A DNA stretch of 64,000 bases from Oscarella lobularis (GCF_947507565.1 NC_089182.1:2046001-2110000); one strand, 5' to 3'; positions 47,801 to 59,258 are shown, numbered from the stretch's first letter. The notes: generated by a model not told the origin, from the sequence alone. Translations and numbers: made by a program.

Positions 47801-50082
47801 GAAGAGATTCACTTTGCTTCTGTCAAATCCTCGTTGGGGATCCTTGTACTCAAACTGCAAGCTAGGAAACCTTGAAAAACATTGCTCTAGGGTTAGACTC
47901 TCTGCTATCTTTTCTTTGTTGACTGCCTGACCTCTGTTCCATTTCATTCATCTGCATTTGCAATTGCCTCACTTCTCGATCCAGCACCGCACGAGTTTTC
48001 TCCAAATCAGCTTTCTTGCTCTCGTCAAAATTCAACCGCGAAATTTCCATCTACCAAATTTCATATATGAGCACGTGTTCATTTTCCCTCGCAATAGCAG
48101 CAAGGTCACCTGCAACTTATTAGCAGCTTCTATCAAACCATCGCACTCCTTTCTCTCCTGCCTATAGTTCCTCTCCGTCTCTTTAAGAGACGGTCCGTGC
48201 TTCTTGAGCTCATCCTGAGCCTGGCTTAGTCTTGAAAAAAAAAATAACCTTCGGCTTCACGCATTTTGACACGGTGTAATACTCATACCTCATTTGCGCT
48301 TGTTTGATTTCGGTTTGAGCTGTGCTGACTTGATTCTGATAGGTGATGAGTTGGTCGGCAAACGTTTGGTCTTCTCCCGTGTCTGAACTGCTGCATAGGC
48401 CCGCTGAAATTGCTTGAAAGTGCTTCCGCATTCGTTCCACTTTTTCCGTTGCCTTGTGACCCGCTTCTTGAAGCTGGGAGAATGTCTCTTCGAACGTGGC
48501 AAGCTGCGTTTCTTTTCCAGCCAGGACAGTCGATTCCTTTTTGGAGAAGAACAAATAAACAGTCGCATACGGTCAAAGTTCTAAGTCTTACGTCTTCTGC
48601 CGATTTCTCGAGATCCGTTTTCTTCTTCTGCTCGGCGGCTAATTGGTCTTTCAAATTGTCGACGCTAGCCTTGCACTTCACCACAATCTAACATCGAAAT
48701 AGGTGCATGCAACTCAACACTGTAACTAACAGCAACTTTTATCCTGACCATGGCTTCTTTATCGACTTTTTCTTCCAACGCTTTCAACGATCCGCCCGTT
48801 TCTGCGTCTCGCTTTCGTTCCAGTTCTGCTATTTCCTCTTGCAATTTGTCCAATTGTTCGTTTATCTTTTAGAGACGATGCCGTGCGCAGAACATTCTCT
48901 CGTGTCAATGCTCACCTGTTGAATCCCATCTTTCCATTCTTTCACTTGCTGCATCATCTCTTCGGTGTCGCCTGACGATCGTTTTCGAATTTCCTTAATT
49001 AACAGACGAAACGTCCACAAAGAGATTCGCGATAATACTAATCGGATATGTAACCTCGGCTTTCGTGTACTGATAGGCGACCACAAGCCGATTCAAATGC
49101 TCGATTTCTCGACCAATATTCTGGAATTCCAAGTAGGAAGCACGCTCCTGAGAAGCACAAGAGTCTCAAAAACGTTATTCCTACACAATAAGATAGACCA
49201 ACCTCTTTCAATTTCTCCAATGTTGGAGTAATTTCTTCAGCCAAAATCTGCAGGAGTGAGGACAATTTCAATAGCTACAAGCACAGCAGAGAAAATACGA
49301 ACCTTTTCAATTTCTTGCAATTTGCTATCCTTCTTCGCGATCGTCTTCACGGCGGACGCCTTTTTACTTTCGTACATACGAGTTCCAGCCGCCTCCTCCA
49401 TCATAGCCAAGATCTAAAAAACAAGACACAACAAATGTCAACCTCCGAGCATTTGAAATTTCTCGTGTTTTCATTACCTCGGGCGGTTTCATGTTCAAAA
49501 CCTTCGTAATTCGTCCTTGCATGATCAAAAAATGAGGATTATTCACGTTGAGTTGAACAGAGCGAAACAAATCTTGAACGCGCCCATTGTTCACCGTTAC
49601 GCCGTTCACCAAATACTTATTACGACCCCCAATAACAATCTAGTGATATAACAACACAAAAATTCAAAAATGTAATTATTATTTATTTATTTAATTTTTA
49701 ATTCGATACCTGTCTGCAGACGGTGATTTCGTCGAATCCCTCGTATCCAACGGGGCTCTGATTCTTGTCCGTGTTGTCGAATGTGATCGTGACCGTTGCC
49801 TTCGTTACGCCTGCCTGTCCGCTCTTGTAGACCAATTCTTGCAGGTTTACGACGCGAACCTGCCGCGAAAAGCGTTTTTCTCGAAGAACGCGTCTTCGCA
49901 CTAGGCTAGATTACCTGCGACAAGTTCGATATTCCGAGGAGAAAGCAAATGGCGTCGAGAATGTTCGACTTTCCGCTCCCATTGAGGCCCGTTATAGCGT
50001 TGAAAAGCGGATCGAAGCCGCTGATGACGGTACGCTGAGCGTAGCTCTTGAAACCGTCGAGAACGATTTCTTTCACGTACAT
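44889..50082 (-). CDS. SMC2: SMC2, condensin core ATPase subunit
   Basis: Many small exons on the minus strand. The N-terminus reads [20 protein letters not shown] with Walker [10 protein letters not shown] and the family-typical [11 protein letters not shown]. Next come [19 protein letters not shown], a first coiled-coil arm, the hinge ([25 protein letters not shown]), a second coiled-coil arm, the ABC signature LTELSGGQR and Walker [21 protein letters not shown]. The protein ends after [14 protein letters not shown] with a basic tail. SMC2 pairs with SMC4 in condensins I and II to compact mitotic chromosomes using ATP. All catalytic motifs are present and no disruption is seen. Its start codon lies 66 bases from the start of the divergent gene at 50149. 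Two introns near the 3' end are multiples of three and stop-free. Confidence 0.93.
45796..45821. repeat. (TTAA)n tract in an SMC2 intron
   Basis: Six or seven tandem TTAA units. A similar tract lies near 59028-59045. Confidence 0.85.
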
Positions 50083-50148
50083 GTTTTTTGAAATTGGAGT
50101 CCGGCGCCTTTGCCTACTACGCATGCGTGTTATAGCACGTTCTTCGAG
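50083..50148. promoter_or_regulatory. Compact bidirectional promoter between SMC2 and the GT2-like gene
   Basis: Only 66 bases separate the two divergent start codons, so both 5' UTRs and core promoters must fit here or overlap the coding exons. It contains the palindrome ACGCATGCGT near 50119-50128, like an NRF1-type element. Confidence 0.5.
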
Positions 50149-51418
50149 ATGTTCCGTGCGTATTTTCTCCTCGTACTCGTAGCGAGTCTGCACGCGTTTG
50201 GCGAGACCCAAGCGACTTCCTCGGAGACCTGCCACAAGGACGGAGACTGCTCGGGTACGCCGGGGTGCACGTAGACGCTCGAATATTCGAATATCGTCAC
50301 TCTTCCAGACACTTCCGCTTTGCCGAGCGTCACGGTCATCATTCCAACGTGCTACCATCGCCACCGATTCCACGAGAACGTGCTCAAAGCGTTCGAACAT
50401 CAGACGTACGAAGGCGATATGCGTCTTCTCGTGCACGACGGCGCCTGCGGCAAATCCGATTCGTCGAAAAGCGAAATTTCGTCAATTTTCGACGAAGCGT
50501 CGAAAGCCGACGGAGGCGCGCGCGTCGAGTACCATTACGATCCGACGACGTCGGAGAAACCGGGAGAGAACGGCGTCATGTCGTTGGGAGCGAAACGCAA
50601 TTGGCTTCTCGATCGAGTCAAAACGGATCTTGTCGCTCATTTCGACGACGACGATTATTACGGGCCGGACTATCTGAAAGAAATGATACGACGGATGAGG
50701 GAGAATGAAGCTGATCTAGTAAAATTAGACGGTACTGTATGTATGAAGGATACGCTATATAATTGACTCTATTATGTGTTCGTTATTTTAGGTTGGTTTA
50801 TGTATGGGGAGGATTACTCGAATGGGGAGAAACGAGACGCTTTTGTCTACTACGATTTTTCTAACGGCAATAAACTCGGATGGGGATGGACTTTGATGTA
50901 TAAGAGAAATCTTTGGGGTGCGTTTATGTGCAAAGACTACTTTGGTTAATTATAAATGTCTATCTTTTGTAGAGGAATTCAAGTACGCTGATAAAATGTT
51001 TATGGAGGAAGACGGTTTTGTGAATGACATTAGTAGGAAAGGATACAAGTATGTGTCGGATTTTGTTTTCTGACTCAAATATCACGCATATCATTATTAT
51101 TAGGGTCCATACGTTTGGTGATCACGACTTTTTAGCATTGAAGGTGAATCAGTTTATTGTTATGTAAAAATATTTTGGTGGAATTATTTTTTAATTAAGA
51201 TTGTTACGAATTCATTTGTACGAGCGACGGGCATGCCCTTGTGCGTCAGTCAGCGATCGGGAGTGAGGTCATGCTATCGCTACGATTTACCGAGATTTAT
51301 GTTATTCAAAGGTCCACATAATTTTAAATGATTAATTTACAGTCAAGCTTGATGGACTGTATTTTTAGGTTTCGGTGATCGGATCAAACCGTGGCTACAA
51401 ATGTGGGACAAAAAATAG
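50149..51418 (+). CDS. Secreted or luminal GT2-like (GT-A fold) glycosyltransferase
   Basis: Exon 1 (50149-50254) encodes a signal peptide ([18 protein letters not shown]). Exon 2 (50309-50731) begins the catalytic domain: [11 protein letters not shown], the LLVHDGACG strand, [12 protein letters not shown] and [13 protein letters not shown], whose aspartates form the DXD-type metal/nucleotide-sugar site. Later exons give [29 protein letters not shown] and a terminal [17 protein letters not shown]. The predicted length is about 300 residues, essentially one GT-A domain. A cleavable signal and no further TM suggest an ER/Golgi lumen or secreted enzyme. Donor and acceptor sugars cannot be read from the sequence. 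It lies between SMC2 (divergent) and SNRPA1 (134 bases downstream). Confidence 0.72.
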
Positions 51419-51471
51419 AGTATAGTGTACACTGTTCATGTGCATTACGTTCGGTGTTACTCAAAAAATAC

Positions 51472-51498
51472 ATAAATAAATAAATAAATAAATAAATA
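51472..51498. repeat. (ATAA)n tract
   Basis: Tandem ATAA units just after the GT2-like gene. They include AATAAA motifs that could serve as its polyadenylation signal. Confidence 0.8.
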
Positions 51499-51552
51499 CA
51501 CGTTCCGGGACTTTGTGTTTAGGAACCGCACTGTTCTATCTCGATTGTCGCT

Positions 51553-52905
51553 ATGGTCAAACTAACGCCGAACCTAATAGCAAATTCGCCTCAGTTTATG
51601 AACCCCGTCAGAGAATGGGAACTAGATTTAAGAGGTGAGGCCCCCTTTTAGGAATACCTCTCGCGTTGAAGTCGCGCCGCGTATGTCTAGGCAACAAAAT
51701 TCCGGTCATCGAAAACCTCGGCTGCACGCTGGTAACTCTAACGCGTACGCGGGCTAGCTCGGGCGCCCGACTTTCTCCCATTACAGGACCAATTCGATAC
51801 AATCGACTTTTCCGATAACGATATACGCAAATTAGACGGATTTCCCTTACTAAAACGACTCAAATGCCTCTTTCTCAACAATAATCGTATACTGTAAGTC
51901 GTGGCCAAGGGGGGAAAAAAAATAAAGCCCCGCCACCCAAAAAAATTTTAGCCGAATTTCGGAGGGAATCGAGCATTCCATACCGAGCCTCCGAGAACTG
52001 ATTCTCACGAATAATTCTATTCAAGATCTAGTGAGTGCTAGTGGTAAACCAAATGATTAATAACTCCCGGATGATTACGTAAAGGGAGATATTGATCCAT
52101 TGGCGGCGCTGCGAGATCTCACTCATTTGAGGTAGAGTACGGGGAGGGGGGGACAGGTGCACCGGACTCGTCTCACAGGCCTGCTGCCCCACCTCCTCCT
52201 TCTTAGGGACACACACGCCAATCAGCTATGCACATTTATGTGTTGGTGCCTCTAAGTGGTGTCCGCGGGTTGGATCGGCGGCGGGCGGCGGCGGCTTTGG
52301 GCTTGTCTCGCGCGTGCCCTATGTGGGTTCTGTTCCTAATCTCTGTTGTGCAGTCTGTTGAAAAATCCGGTCACATCTCATAGTCGCTATCGACTGTATG
52401 TCATTCATAAGATACCGCAATTGAGAATTTTAGATTTTCAGAGAATTAAACAGAAGGTCGGTGCTTCGATTTTGCATGCGCGTCCGCGCTCTCTCCTTTT
52501 CATTTAATCGTTTGTCGCGCGCATTGTTTGGGACTTTAGGAAAGAGACGAAGCGACTGCCATATTTGGCGGCGAAAAAGGAAAAGAGGTCGCAAAGGATT
52601 TAGAGAAAACGTGCGAGGGCTTGAGAACTAACTGATTTAAATACGTGGATTTATTTCTAAGGTTTGTACCTGGTCGTGGTGTTGTTGCCCCCGGCAAGGG
52701 TGCCGTCGAAAAGTCGAGGCAGACTTCAGCTGACATCGCAGCTATCAAGAAGGCCATATCAGAAGCCAAGTCATTGGACGAGATGAAAAGGCTTGAAATG
52801 CTTCTGAGTAAGGGCCAGGTGCCTGGGAGAGAAAAGAAAAGCGGCACAGTAGAGGAAGATGAACCTGAAGAAATGGAGACTACTACTAACGGACGTGCAC
52901 TATAA
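51553..52905 (+). CDS. SNRPA1: U2 small nuclear ribonucleoprotein A' (U2A')
   Basis: Eight exons: 51553-51634, 51691-51731, 51787-51893, 51952-52030, 52085-52131, 52354-52456, 52540-52610 and 52662-52905. They sum to 774 bases, or 257 residues, about the vertebrate length. It starts MVKLTPNLI and has the leucine-rich repeats ELDLRGNKIPVIENLG, TIDFSDNDIRKLDGFPLLKR, NNNRI, LRELILTNNSIQDL and the LRR cap ILDFQRIKQKERDEA. The C-terminal part includes IKKAISEAKSLDEMKRLEML and GQVPGREKKSG. U2A' binds U2B'' and U2 snRNA stem-loop IV in the U2 snRNP. The seventh intron uses donor GTGCGA at 52611, which restores the family's KTF.PG junction. Confidence 0.93.
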
Positions 52906-53044
52906 TTCAGACTGAGTTTGAAGCGTAGCTTTTCTTTTTCTTGAATGTGTGAAAAAAACGGATTGGAGTTTTAGCGGGATATAAGCGAGTGCGTGGTTAT
53001 GAGAATTGGAGACTAGCGCGAGCTACCGGTAAACCCTGTCCAAT

Positions 53045-53416
53045 ATGGCGTCTCACCGCCGGGGTAATTCTCCTCTACGTTCTCACCGGGGCCAATTCTA
53101 AGTGATTGACCGTACCGATTATTTTAGAAATGAAGATCTCGGCCAAGGAGTTGGAAGACGCTCAAGTTCCGCTTCATTTGCGCGATTTTTGCGCTCACCT
53201 TTACGTTCCGCTTCAAAAATGCCGTTTCGATACGTATTTCGCTCCCTGGAAGTGCCAGAAGGAGAAAGAGGCGTGGGAACACTGCGAAGTCGAGGAGTAA
53301 GTCGTCCCTCACGTCGATGTCTCTCGCGTTTCAATCGATGTTGTTACGGTGTCTGCGCGCGCAGCTTCATGCTGAGAGTCAAAGCGAAGAAAAACCTTGA
53401 AAAGAGTGCAGAATAG
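53045..53416 (+). CDS. NDUFB7: NDUFB7, mitochondrial complex I B18 subunit
   Basis: Three exons, 53045-53063, 53128-53296 and 53365-53416, give a 79-residue protein, shorter than the vertebrate 137 residues. The core reads VPLHLRDFCAHLYVPLQKCR, FDTYFAPWKCQKEKEAWEHC and then EVEDFMLRVKAKK. This carries the CX9C cysteine pairs of the intermembrane-space CHCH fold. The start ATG at 53045, spliced through donor 53064, joins in frame (MASHRR-EMKISAKE). An internal ATG at 53130 is the alternative. The long basic C-terminal tail of vertebrate homologs is missing, so the protein is a minimal version. It starts 140 bases after the SNRPA1 stop. Confidence 0.85.
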
Positions 53417-53761
53417 AGAAAGAAAGGGCAGAGACACGATTGAAAAGTAGAATGCATGCTTACTTTTAGTATCATGATATTCTCAATTTGTGATAAAACT
53501 GAAGCAGCTTGTCACGCACACTCAATACAGAGCGGCGTTGAAATAGAGCAGCCCAATCCAGTCCAATCACTCGGTAGTTTATAGTTAGATCGGCGCCGCG
53601 CTTCGCAAAAATGTGAGTAGACGCCTACATGCATTTCATTTCATAAGCATTTTAGTTTTACCATCTATGATTTTACCGAGATTCGGTCAACGTTCTTCGC
53701 GCATTTAATATTGTAGATATCTACCAAGTGTGGTGTTGACATAATCATTTCCTGAGGGCGG
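53417..53761. other. Intergenic gap upstream of GT29 gene A
   Basis: 345 bases without a recognisable gene. It should hold the promoter of the sialyltransferase-like gene, but no clear TATA or other motif stands out. Confidence 0.4.
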
Positions 53762-54958
53762 ATGAGACGCCAAGTAAAGACCTTCGAGCGGATACGTCTA
53801 TCGTCGTCGAAACGCAACCCAGTGTTTGCACTCGCCAGATGCAAGACTCTCATCAGTGTCCTTTTTGTTCTTATTAGCGCCTTTGAAGTTGCGCTCGTCG
53901 CCTTTGGCAGACTCGGAGTTACAACTCGCAAGCCACCGTGGTCGTCCACAATCGAAGTAGTCTCGAACTCGTCTCTGCCGAGAGATCAGCCGATACGGAT
54001 CGCCGCGAAAAATACAACCATGGATAGTACTATCCATGATACAACGAAGGCCTTACTACGTCAACCGGATCTGGTCGAAGGTAAACAAGGCGCGGTCCCG
54101 GGACCGGGCGACTGTCACAATCCGCACCCGCTACTTGCTTGCTCAAGTGACAAGTTCTACGGTCGCCGAACCGCTGAGACGCTCCAAATGCGTGCGGCGA
54201 CCGACGACGATTTCCTGAACAACAGGATATTACGAGAACGCGGTAAGCATAACAGCTGCGCTTTGGTGGGATCGTCGGGAAACATTCTTAAATACGAATT
54301 CGGCAAGGAAATCGACGAGCACGATCTCGTCATACGTATCAATCCTCCAGCAACTGTCGCGCACGAATACGACAAATACATTGGAAGTCGATTTGGTGAC
54401 GTCATAATTTACGGTTCGTCTGGTGCCGTGGGTCCGTGCCCCAAACTCAATCAAAGTCAAAATTACGTTTTGGCCATGACTCCTGGCCCAATGTCGCTGC
54501 GTCGAAAGGCGAACCTAGATTTCATTAGCGACTGTTGGAAAACGTACAGCAAAAAGATCTATTTGCTAAGCGGTGAATTAAGCGTAAAAGCCCGAGAGCT
54601 GTGCAATTACGTTCGCAAGGAATGCAAGACGACGTATAAACGCAAAGACGTCACCGCTGGCCTCACAACGCTGCTTTTTACCATGCATATATGTCGAAAT
54701 GTCGACATATATGGCTATGGGTTGAATGAAGCCGAACAATTTGAATACCATCGAAATAGGACCATGAAGAGCTTTTATTCTCAGAAAACGGCCCATGACT
54801 GGATGTCCGAATCTCGACTTCTGGACTACCTAACGTCTAATTCTGATGCACCTAAGAAATTCGTGCTGGAGGGATACGACTATCCGACTCGAGTGAGGCG
54901 CAGAGGAGCTTCATATGATGTGCCAGGTGCAACGAGGTGCCTTCCAACGAAGATCTAA
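53762..54958 (+). CDS. GT29 sialyltransferase-like enzyme, copy A
   Basis: A single uninterrupted 398-residue frame, unusual among the intron-rich neighbours. A type II signal anchor lies near residues 29-50 (LISVLFVLISAFEVALVAFG), with a stem of about 60 residues. The sialyl-motif L is NSCALVGSSGNILKYEFGKE followed by IDEHDLVIRINPP. Motif S is DVTAGLTTLLFTMHICRNVD with IYGYG. A late HDWMSESRLLDYL supplies the VS-type histidine and glutamate. GT29 enzymes transfer sialic acid from CMP-sialic acid to glycans in the Golgi; whether the donor here is sialic acid or a related sugar is open. The lack of introns suggests a retroposed origin. A close paralog lies at 57542-58717. Confidence 0.85.
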   Translation: MRRQVKTFERIRLSSSKRNPVFALARCKTLISVLFVLISAFEVALVAFGRLGVTTRKPPWSSTIEVVSNSSLPRDQPIRIAAKNTTMDSTIHDTTKALLRQPDLVEGKQGAVPGPGDCHNPHPLLACSSDKFYGRRTAETLQMRAATDDDFLNNRILRERGKHNSCALVGSSGNILKYEFGKEIDEHDLVIRINPPATVAHEYDKYIGSRFGDVIIYGSSGAVGPCPKLNQSQNYVLAMTPGPMSLRRKANLDFISDCWKTYSKKIYLLSGELSVKARELCNYVRKECKTTYKRKDVTAGLTTLLFTMHICRNVDIYGYGLNEAEQFEYHRNRTMKSFYSQKTAHDWMSESRLLDYLTSNSDAPKKFVLEGYDYPTRVRRRGASYDVPGATRCLPTKI

Positions 54959-55160
54959 TTGACTGCCTAAAGGACGTTTTAGGACCCCGTTTTTATCTAT
55001 ATTATACGGCCGAGATCTGGGCACTTACTTCATTGCTCGCTCGATCCCTGCGTCGCGTACGTCGTAGCAATATGGTCGCAGGGCCCTTGGCCCTGGTCGT
55101 GTCAGAGTAGGCGAGCAAGACTAACTGCAAACACAAAGCGCATGCGCGAAGCTCGCTAGT

Positions 55161-55255
55161 GGAGCCGACCACCACAGTTGTACGGGTGGAGCCCGTATAA
55201 CGACGGAGGGAGGCTCTTTCAAACGTGATCTTAGGGCCGGAAGTGTCTGTATGTA

Positions 55256-55286
<31 letters not shown>

Positions 55287-56564
55287 TCGTCACGCTCGGC
55301 ATTGTGACGTCACATAAGAAAAACCCTCACTTTGTAAAGCGCATGCGTGACATAGGGCCGAAAACGGTGACCCGAAAAAGGCGATTTACGGCGCGAATAA
55401 AGCGTTTTTTCTTTCAGAAACGAAAAAAATGCTTAGAAACCCTTATTTCCAATTGATCTGTGCTATTTTCCGTGTTATAAATGCGCTGAGAAACCGAAAC
55501 GACAGTTTTGATTGTCACGCTCTGACGTCACAATCAAAAGTATCCAGTCACATGTACAGTATATGGGTGGGTATGTACGCGTGTACGGGTAACAGGAAAT
55601 ATGACCCGTACACATGCATAGGTCCTCCTCAAATACAGAGCACATTATCAAATACAGTACAGTGCGTGCCAGCATAAATGGCCAAACGGGACTTTTAGTA
55701 GCGCGCGAGGAATTCAGAGCGTAGTTTACATTTGGCGTAGTTTTGACGTTTGATCGTCACATCAAGGATTTCCAATGAAGTCTAGCATTTCTATTTACGT
55801 CTATTTTGTAAGAAAACGGTTTTGATTTCACCGCAGACAACGTTTCTATACGTTTTGCTAAGAACACAGAAAAGTTCGTTTTTTTTCCAGTTTCAAACAA
55901 CATATGACGGCTTTCATAAACTCATCTGTCACTTTATACCATTTTCTAAAACTTTATTATCTTTGATTTTCAATACAGTAATTCGGTGGAAAGAAACGGA
56001 TGTCACGTGACGTAAATAGAAATGCATTTTTTTCCGTTAGGGATCAAGTTAGAAAGAAACTCACTCTATAAATGGCTTCTCACGTGCATTGTTTAGAAAT
56101 TTATTATCGGCGAATTTGAAAATGTTCTTTCCTTTACAAAATTAGCGCGCGCTAAACTTGCAAAAAATTTAAATCTTTGGGAGTACGTCCCACAAAAGTC
56201 AAACTGACATCCCTGTTTAAAATAGGCATTAGAGCGATTTTCGTTGACACACAGTGACACTGTATGTCTTGCAGCGAGTGATCTACAGTGATCTTAGCGC
56301 GCGTTTTGTGGCCATTTATGCTGGCACGCACTGTACTGTACGTCAGAAAAGCGCCTAATTAGGAAAACACAGCAATCATGCAAGTACTGTATTTACAGTA
56401 TGTAGGTAGGACTGAGCTGTAGTAGCTAACGGCTGTAATGACAACGTGAATATGTGACAGCATAAAAACTATGACGTCACACTATGTTATGCACTCGCGT
56501 ACGGTAAGCGGTGGGAGGCTCTGCATGATGGCAACACGGTGAACACCGGGCCATCATTCTCTAG
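55161..56564. repeat. Interspersed repeat R, copy c (inverted)
   Basis: Reverse complement of the copies at 9371-11121, from GGAGCCGACCACCA to CCATCATTCTCTAG, including a (TGTC)n tract near 55260. It is interrupted by an inverted-repeat element at 55660-56333. It lies between the two GT29 genes. Confidence 0.75.
55660..56333. mobile_element. Tc1-like MITE nested in repeat R copy c
   Basis: The ends CAGTGCGTGCCAGCATAAAT and ATTTATGCTGGCACGCACTG continue to GGCC on each inner side, a perfect inverted repeat of 24 bases. The element is flanked by TA. The CAGTGC terminus resembles Tc1-family ends. It is 674 bases long with no transposase. Confidence 0.75.
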
Positions 56565-56640
56565 TACTATGATTCAATGATGCTTGAGAAGCATATACTG
56601 TCCGGTTGTGCAGCGGTAGAGCAGTACAGCAGCTAGTAGT

Positions 56641-56755
56641 AAGTGGTGCAGTGGAACAGTGGAATAGTGGAACAGTACAGTATGGAAATCAACAGTACAT
56701 GGTGGAACCATATATTCACCACTCCACTGTTCCACCATCCATGTCAACTACTCTA
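56641..56755. repeat. Inverted repeat rich in GTGGAACAGTGG
   Basis: GTGGTGCAGTGGAACAGTGG on the left is mirrored by CACCACTCCACTGTTCCACC on the right, with about 60 bases between. It is imperfect and itself internally repetitive. Confidence 0.6.
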
Positions 56756-57106
56756 CTGTTTCACCACTGTTGCCAATTTGCCACTATTGCCTCTTTTGCC
56801 GTATGTGTCACTGAAGCCCATTTGCACGCTGCCAGTGATAGCCGAAATGCCAGTTTCGCGCTAAAAAAACCACAAATGTTGCTTTTTGCACTGTGCGTCG
56901 ATGATTGGAATTACGAATTGTCAATGCATGAAGAATGACGATTTTGCAGCGTAAAGCGCTGCGTAGATGACCTTCTATACAGCTTAGTTGATGGCAAAAA
57001 AAAATTGCAGAGGACGTCACGTGAGATGTTCATCTATACTACTGCGTGACGTGACGTGCTTGCCTTCATTTCATACACTTGCTCGCAAGATAAATCTGTG
57101 ATTAAT

Positions 57107-57260
57107 TCTTAGGGTCCTGAATATAGAGATCGTAGTCTCAATCAGTGATTCTTAGGGTCCTAAAAATTAGAGATCGAGGACCCCATCTTTGATTCTTAGG
57201 GTCCTAAATATTGGGGATAAGAATCAAAGCTGGGGTCTCGATCTTTGGTCCTAAATACGA
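57107..57260. repeat. Three diverged tandem units with TTAGGGTCCTAAA
   Basis: GATTCTTAGGGTCCTAAA followed by an AGAGATCG-type segment recurs at about 57110, 57150 and 57212. A partly inverted unit follows (GGTCTCGATCTTTGGTCCTAAA). Confidence 0.7.
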
Positions 57261-57541
57261 TCAGCTTGGGTCTGCAAATCTTTAGTCACATGCACATGCG
57301 AGTAAGCCCGGGAAAGTGTACTAAGCACACAATAGAGCTAATCGCGGGCGCCGCCACAGCAGAGACAACCAACACTCACACTACACTGCGGTATTTATTT
57401 CCCCGTGCGAAGCACGTACGGGCACCATAAACTTGTAGTACAGTATTTTTTTAGTAACGCGCTACAGTGCGAATCAGCATAAACTTCCTCACCTTTAAAG
57501 TGCGCTAGCTTCGCGAAGGATTGACAGAGATACTCTTTTAT

Positions 57542-58717
57542 ATGGCGCAGGTACCGAGGCTAGGGCCTGGTACGGAGGCTAATATGAGACGCCAAGTAAA
57601 GACCTTCGAACGGATACATCTACCGTCGTCGAAACGCAACCCAGTGTTTACACTCAAGACTGTCATTGTCCTTCTTGTTCTTATTGGCGCCTTTGAAGCT
57701 GCGCTGCTCATCGTCTTTGGCAGAGCAACTCTCGCCAAGCCACTGTGGTCGTCCACAATCAAAATAGTCTCGAGCTCGAGCGATCAGCCGATAACGATCG
57801 CCGCGGAAAATACAAGGAAGGCCTCACCACGTCAACCGGATCTTGTCGAAGGTAAAGGCGCGGTCCCGGGACCGGGCGACTGTCACAATCCGCACCCGCT
57901 ACTTGCTTGCTCAAGTGACAAGTTCGGAAGCGCTGAGACGCTCCAAATGCGTGCGGCGACCGACGACGATTTACTAAACAACAGGATATTACGAGAACGC
58001 GGTAAGCATAACAGCTGCGCTTTGGTGGGATCGTCGGGAAACATTCTTAAATACGAATTCGGCAAGGAAATCGACGAGCACGATCTCGTCATACGTATCA
58101 ATCCTCCAGCAACTGTCGCGCACGAATACGACAAATACATTGGAAGTCAATTTGGTGACGTCATAATTTACGGTTCGTCTGGTGCCGTGGGTCCGTGCCC
58201 CAAACTCAATCAAAGTCAAGATTACGTTTTGGCCACGACTCCTGGCCCAATGTCGCTGCGTCGAAAGGCAAACGTAGATTTCATTAGAGACTGTTGGAAA
58301 ACGTACAGCAAAAAGATCTATTTGCTAAGCGGTGAATTAAGCATAAAAGCCCGAGCGCTGTGCAATTACGTTCGCAAGGAATGCCTAACAACGTATAAAG
58401 GCAGATACGTCACCGCTGGCCTCACAACGCTGCTTTTTACCATGCATATATGTCGAAATGTCGACATATATGGCTATGGGTTGAATGAAGCCGAACAATT
58501 TGAATACCATCGAAATAAGACCATGAAGAGCTTTTATTCTCAGAAAACGGTCCATGACTGGATGTCCGAATCTCGACTTCTGGACTACCTAACGTCTAAT
58601 TCTGATGCACCTAAGAAATTCGTGCTGGAGGGATACGACTATCCGACTCGAGTGAGGCGCAGAGGAGCTTCATATGATGTGCCAGGTGCAACGAGGTGCC
58701 TTCCAACGAAGATCTAA
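57542..58717 (+). CDS. GT29 sialyltransferase-like enzyme, copy B
   Basis: Intronless paralog of copy A. From ATG 57542 it reads MAQVPRLGPGTEAN and then MRRQVKTFERI, which aligns with the start of copy A; the second ATG at 57584 is the alternative start. From the L motif to the C-terminus the two are almost identical, and so is the 3' flank (ATTGACTGCCTAAAGGACG). The stem region differs by several deletions (for example ASPRQPDLVEG versus TKALLRQPDLVEG). All sialyl motifs are intact. The pattern, a conserved catalytic domain with a changing stem, fits recent tandem duplication with relaxed stem constraint or gene conversion of the 3' part. Confidence 0.85.
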   Translation: MAQVPRLGPGTEANMRRQVKTFERIHLPSSKRNPVFTLKTVIVLLVLIGAFEAALLIVFGRATLAKPLWSSTIKIVSSSSDQPITIAAENTRKASPRQPDLVEGKGAVPGPGDCHNPHPLLACSSDKFGSAETLQMRAATDDDLLNNRILRERGKHNSCALVGSSGNILKYEFGKEIDEHDLVIRINPPATVAHEYDKYIGSQFGDVIIYGSSGAVGPCPKLNQSQDYVLATTPGPMSLRRKANVDFIRDCWKTYSKKIYLLSGELSIKARALCNYVRKECLTTYKGRYVTAGLTTLLFTMHICRNVDIYGYGLNEAEQFEYHRNKTMKSFYSQKTVHDWMSESRLLDYLTSNSDAPKKFVLEGYDYPTRVRRRGASYDVPGATRCLPTKI

Positions 58718-59258
58718 TTGACTGCCTAAAGGACGTTTTTATCTACAGTAGTACCGAACTAACTTGCTCGAGCCTTTCACGGTCGAGATCTGGGCATACT
58801 TACTTCATTGCTCTCTCTGCGTCGTGTCGTAGCATAGATATGGTCGCAGGGCCAGTGTAATTGTTGCAACATGCTCCGCATGACCTAGTCAGTGACGTAG
58901 TCCTCTCGTCAGACGTCTCACCACAGATACTAGTGGTCTCACTGAGGGGGTTCGCTTCCTCGGGCTTCTATTATTCAGCCATCGGAAACGTCTATATTCA
59001 GTATCAATCACTAGAGCTAATTCACTATTAATTAATTAATTAATTGTATTGCAATTGAGAAGTGATTGATTTGTTAGCCAATTGACGTTGGGTTAGTGCT
59101 AAGTTCGGCGGCGTGGCTTACCTGCTCTTGCTTCAAGCGAAATCGGTTGCACTCGCACGAAGAAGGACGACGTCATTTGCAGTAGACTCAGCGTGACACC
59201 TGAAGGCCACAAAGAAACAAAGACGCGCGAATAAAACAGACAGTGTAAAAGGTCGTCT
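58718..59258. other. Intergenic gap between GT29 copy B and AGL (convergent)
   Basis: The first part is the GT29 3' flank shared with copy A; an (ATTA)n tract lies near 59028. No gene seen. Confidence 0.5.

Noticed and set aside
57521-57541. Start of GT29 copy B at a TTG codon
   Set aside because: An ATG lies seven codons downstream at 57542, and the region homologous to copy A begins at 57584.
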